A stretch of 64,000 bases of DNA from CAWHMS01 sp963830495. Its GTDB lineage: Bacteria > Actinomycetota > Actinomycetes > Propionibacteriales > Nocardioidaceae. Of the stretch, positions 62,124-64,000 are shown one piece after another. The stretch is taken from assembly GCA_963830495.1 (NCBI GenBank), contig CAWHMS010000003.1:1-64000 (forward strand), written 5' to 3'. Made by a program: the position numbers and the translations under genes. Below the pieces are notes generated by a model, which was not told the DNA's origin, did no database searches, and was given only the letters and a program-made list of their open reading frames with translations. The stretch's first letter is position 1. The number at the start of each line of letters is the position of its first letter.

Positions 62124-62248
62124 CTGGAGTTCTCTCCTTGTGGGTACGTCGTCTGTCGACGCTATGACTTCAACGCTCCTTGAGGTCAAGGATGTCGAAG
62201 CAGCTCCGGTGTCTCTAGAACGAATCCGACCACCGCCAGGACGAAAAG

Positions 62249-62722
62249 TCATCGGTTTTTGCGTGGCCGAATCGTTCGGCGGTGCATCTGCGCGCCGACG
62301 TGCAACGGAAGGAGGTCGTCGTCGACCAACACGAGCGAGATCCCGGTAAGCGGGATCAGCACGAGGCAGAGATACAGAGCACGCTCCGTCCAGGTGGCAA
62401 CCTTCCGCTCCAACGGCGAGAGTGCCTCCGTCCACGGTGGCAGCGGGGTGAAGCGGCGCCACGCCAACCGGGTGAGAGCAGGCATCAAAATGGCGACACC
62501 CAGCAGCGCATGCACCGTCAGCAGCCGATCGTCGCCCTCCTGAAGACCGAAGGCGATGTCGTCGTCACCACCTCGACCACGACCACGACCGGACTCGCCA
62601 CTCCTCGCGACCACGCCCACGGCCCGAGTCCTCGAGCAGGTATCCCACCGTGAACTGAGCGACCAGAGCCAGCACGGTGAGCCAGTGCAGACTCTTCGAC
62701 ACAGGGCCATAGCCGGCGTCAT
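62249..62722 (-). pseudogene. cytochrome b561-family membrane protein, broken
   Basis: Homology runs across frames. The N-terminal helix YGPVSKSLHWLTVLALVAQF then TVGYLLEDSGRGRGR is in one frame. The rest is in another: LTVHALLGVAILMPALTRLA, ERKVATWTERALYLCLVLIP then LTGISLVLVDDDLLPLHVG. One extra base at about 62600 separates them, and the likely ATG (62722) needs a further one-base change to join YGPV. The C-terminal helix and haem-ligand region after LPLHVGAQM is missing. Haem-ligand His residues of the remaining helices are visible. It is probably non-functional. Confidence 0.65.
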
Positions 62723-62781
62723 GTAGCCGCTGACAGCCGCCGCCCCTGAAGCGGCTGCCAGCATCGTGCTTGACGCGGAGG

Positions 62782-63776
62782 CTAGAAGACGCGATTGGCA
62801 ATCTCTGCCGGTGCCAACAACAACTCCTTCAGCTCGTCATCGACCTTCAAGGCCGTCAGGTGTGCTCCCGCCATCTCCAACGACGTGCAGTACTCGTTGA
62901 CGTAGCTGCGGAAGACGGAGATGCCTCTGTCGGCAAGCCGCCTGTGGGCAATGCCGTACAGCAGGTACAACTCGCTGATCGGTGTGCCGCCGAGGCCGTT
63001 GACCATCAGCGCAATCTCGTCTCCGGACTCAACGGCAGGTCAGGCACAACTGCATTGAGCAGGATGTCGACGATCTCGTCAGCGGAAGCGAGCTTGGTCC
63101 GCTCGCGGCCGGGCTCGCCGTGTATGCCGATACCGATCTCCATCTCGTCGTCGGCGATCTCGAATAGCGGTGTCCCACGGACAGGAGGAGTGCACGAGCT
63201 CAGCGCGATGCCCATCGTCCGCACGTTGGCAATGACCTTCTCGCCAATCCGTACCAGCTCATCGAGATTTGCGCCGTTCTCCGACGCGGCCCCGGTCGCC
63301 TTGATGACGAAGAAATTACCCGCCACACCTCGGCGTCCCACGGTCCAGGTGGAGTCCTTGACCGCAACATCGTCGTTCACGAGCAGGGCGCCAATCTTCA
63401 TCCCCTCGGCTTCACACATCTCCTTGGCCATCTCCCAGGCCGTTCGGTCACCCGTGTAGTTGTTGATGATGTGCAGGATGCCCTTCGGGGAGTAGAGCAA
63501 CTTGGTCGTCTCGTACACGAACTCGACGGGTGGTCCGGCGAAGACGTCTCCCGGGCATGCACCATCGAGCATGCCAGGACCGACGATCATCGTGTGCGCC
63601 GGCTCATGTCCTGACCCGGAGCCCTGAATGATGCTGACCTTGTCGTTCTTCGGGATGTCGGCACGGTAGATCAGGTTGTACTTGGGCTCGTACTTCAGTG
63701 TCCCGCCGCTAGCGAGCTCGATGCCGGTTAGCATCTCCGCAACGAAATCGCGCGGGTCGTTGACGAACTTCTTCAC
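62782..63776 (-). CDS. dhaK: dihydroxyacetone kinase subunit DhaK, frameshifted
   Basis: DhaK binds dihydroxyacetone (or a related keto-sugar such as erythrulose) covalently through a His and presents it to DhaL for phosphorylation. The main frame shows KKFVNDPRDFVAEMLTGIEL, the substrate region IIQGSGSGHEPAHTMIVGPG and ILHIINNYTGDRTAWEMAKE. It stops at 63006 after NAVVPDLPL. The homologous end (ESGDEIALMVNGLGGTPISE then LYLLYGIAHRRLADRG) continues in another frame to 62782. One lost base near 63030 explains it. GTG 63776 overlaps the upstream DhaL stop (GTGA). Total is about 330 residues, normal for the family. Confidence 0.9.
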
Positions 63777-64000
63777 GCCTCGGTCTCCTCTTCCGTGTGT
63801 GCTTCGCGCCAAGCGGCGCTGATTGCTTGCAGTATCACGCCCACCGCGGTGGCCCCCGCATCCACGGAGTCGCGGCTGCGCTCGCCCGTATAGGCCGCTC
63901 GGCCGCGCAATGCGAGCATGCCCAGGGTTCCCTCGGCGGCCTTGACCGCTACGTCCGCGGCGTCTTGGATGGCGGCGATTCCGTTGTGGTCAGCATCGGC
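63773..64000 (-). CDS. dhaL: dihydroxyacetone kinase subunit DhaL, partial
   Basis: The frame is open from the window edge to a TGA ending at 63773 and is the C-terminal 75 residues of a DhaL-like ADP/ATP-binding subunit. It reads DAADVAVKAAEGTLGMLALR then GRAAYTGERSRDSVDAGATA, the typical DhaL end around the nucleotide-binding lid, with a charged EAHTEEETEA tail. The stop overlaps the dhaK start (GTGA). The start lies outside the window. Confidence 0.82.
   Translation of the reverse strand, partial: ADADHNGIAAIQDAADVAVKAAEGTLGMLALRGRAAYTGERSRDSVDAGATAVGVILQAISAAWREAHTEEETEA

Noticed and set aside
1..64000. CRISPR arrays, insertion sequences, prophage genes and tRNAs
   Set aside because: Looked for by eye on both strands. 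No regular spacer arrays, transposases, integrases, capsid genes or convincing tRNAs were seen.

Overview
The window is GC-rich DNA from an actinobacterium, most likely a Nocardioides-like member of the Propionibacteriales. The evidence is a WhiB regulator, an ECF41 (SigJ) sigma factor with its partner gene, actinobacterial GlnE/GlnA2, a fused RNase H-phosphatase gene, many GTG starts and ATGA/GTGA gene overlaps. The genus is inference. A recurring feature is reading frames broken by one base in otherwise well conserved genes. At least eleven genes or gene remnants are affected, including glnE, ppk2, the Nif3-like gene and dhaK. Where a gene is otherwise complete, an uncorrected sequencing error is at least as likely as real loss.

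Layout. 1-4.1 kb: a redox operon with a glycolate-oxidase-like Fe-S subunit (5' end cut by the window), an FAD subunit, a small unknown protein and an LLM flavin enzyme. 4.3-13.9 kb: accessory genes (flavin reductase-like, epimerase, a secreted LVIVD-repeat protein divergent from a DUF305 lipoprotein, a split ATP-dependent dikinase whose ATP-binding half carries a cyclic-nucleotide domain, a DUF2231 membrane protein, a methyltransferase). 13.9-21 kb: a scarred region with truncated aminotransferase, RibD/DHFR-like, MOSC and AraC genes among intact DHFR-like, DinB and SDR genes, plus the ECF41 module with a consensus-matching promoter. 21-24.5 kb: an operon of an alpha/beta hydrolase, an ECF sigma factor and an MFS transporter fused in frame to a zinc anti-sigma domain, the most unusual item here. 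24.5-25.9 kb has no recognisable gene. 25.9-29.6 kb: a PaoABC-like molybdenum aldehyde oxidoreductase operon facing a WhiB gene, with three inverted repeats between them.

30-45.5 kb is a core block: glnE, a glutamine amidotransferase, glnA2, an S9 peptidase, nadE, a PIG-L deacetylase, ppk2, panB, map, topoisomerase IB and a winged-helix (HTH_42) protein. 45.5-49.4 kb holds small and secreted proteins, a VOC remnant, an aminoglycoside-phosphotransferase-like kinase and a degenerate direct repeat. rnpB (RNase P RNA) lies at about 49.37-49.81 kb on the minus strand. 50-60 kb is core again: a membrane protein, an RNB ribonuclease, trpB2, yaaA, a second map, RNase H-phosphatase, a zinc-ribbon coiled-coil protein, a Nif3-like protein and a ketopantoate reductase-like protein. 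60.3-64 kb: a DrrAB-type ABC exporter, a broken cytochrome b561 gene and the dhaL-dhaK dihydroxyacetone kinase genes, which run off the window.

The order glnE, glnA2, panB, RNase H-phosphatase, zinc ribbon, Nif3 parallels Mycobacterium tuberculosis Rv2221c-Rv2230c (from memory of that genome), with insertions between. Nitrogen control (GlnE/GlnA2), NAD and pantothenate synthesis and polyphosphate metabolism are therefore housekeeping here, while 4-29 kb and 45-49 kb look like variable sequence.
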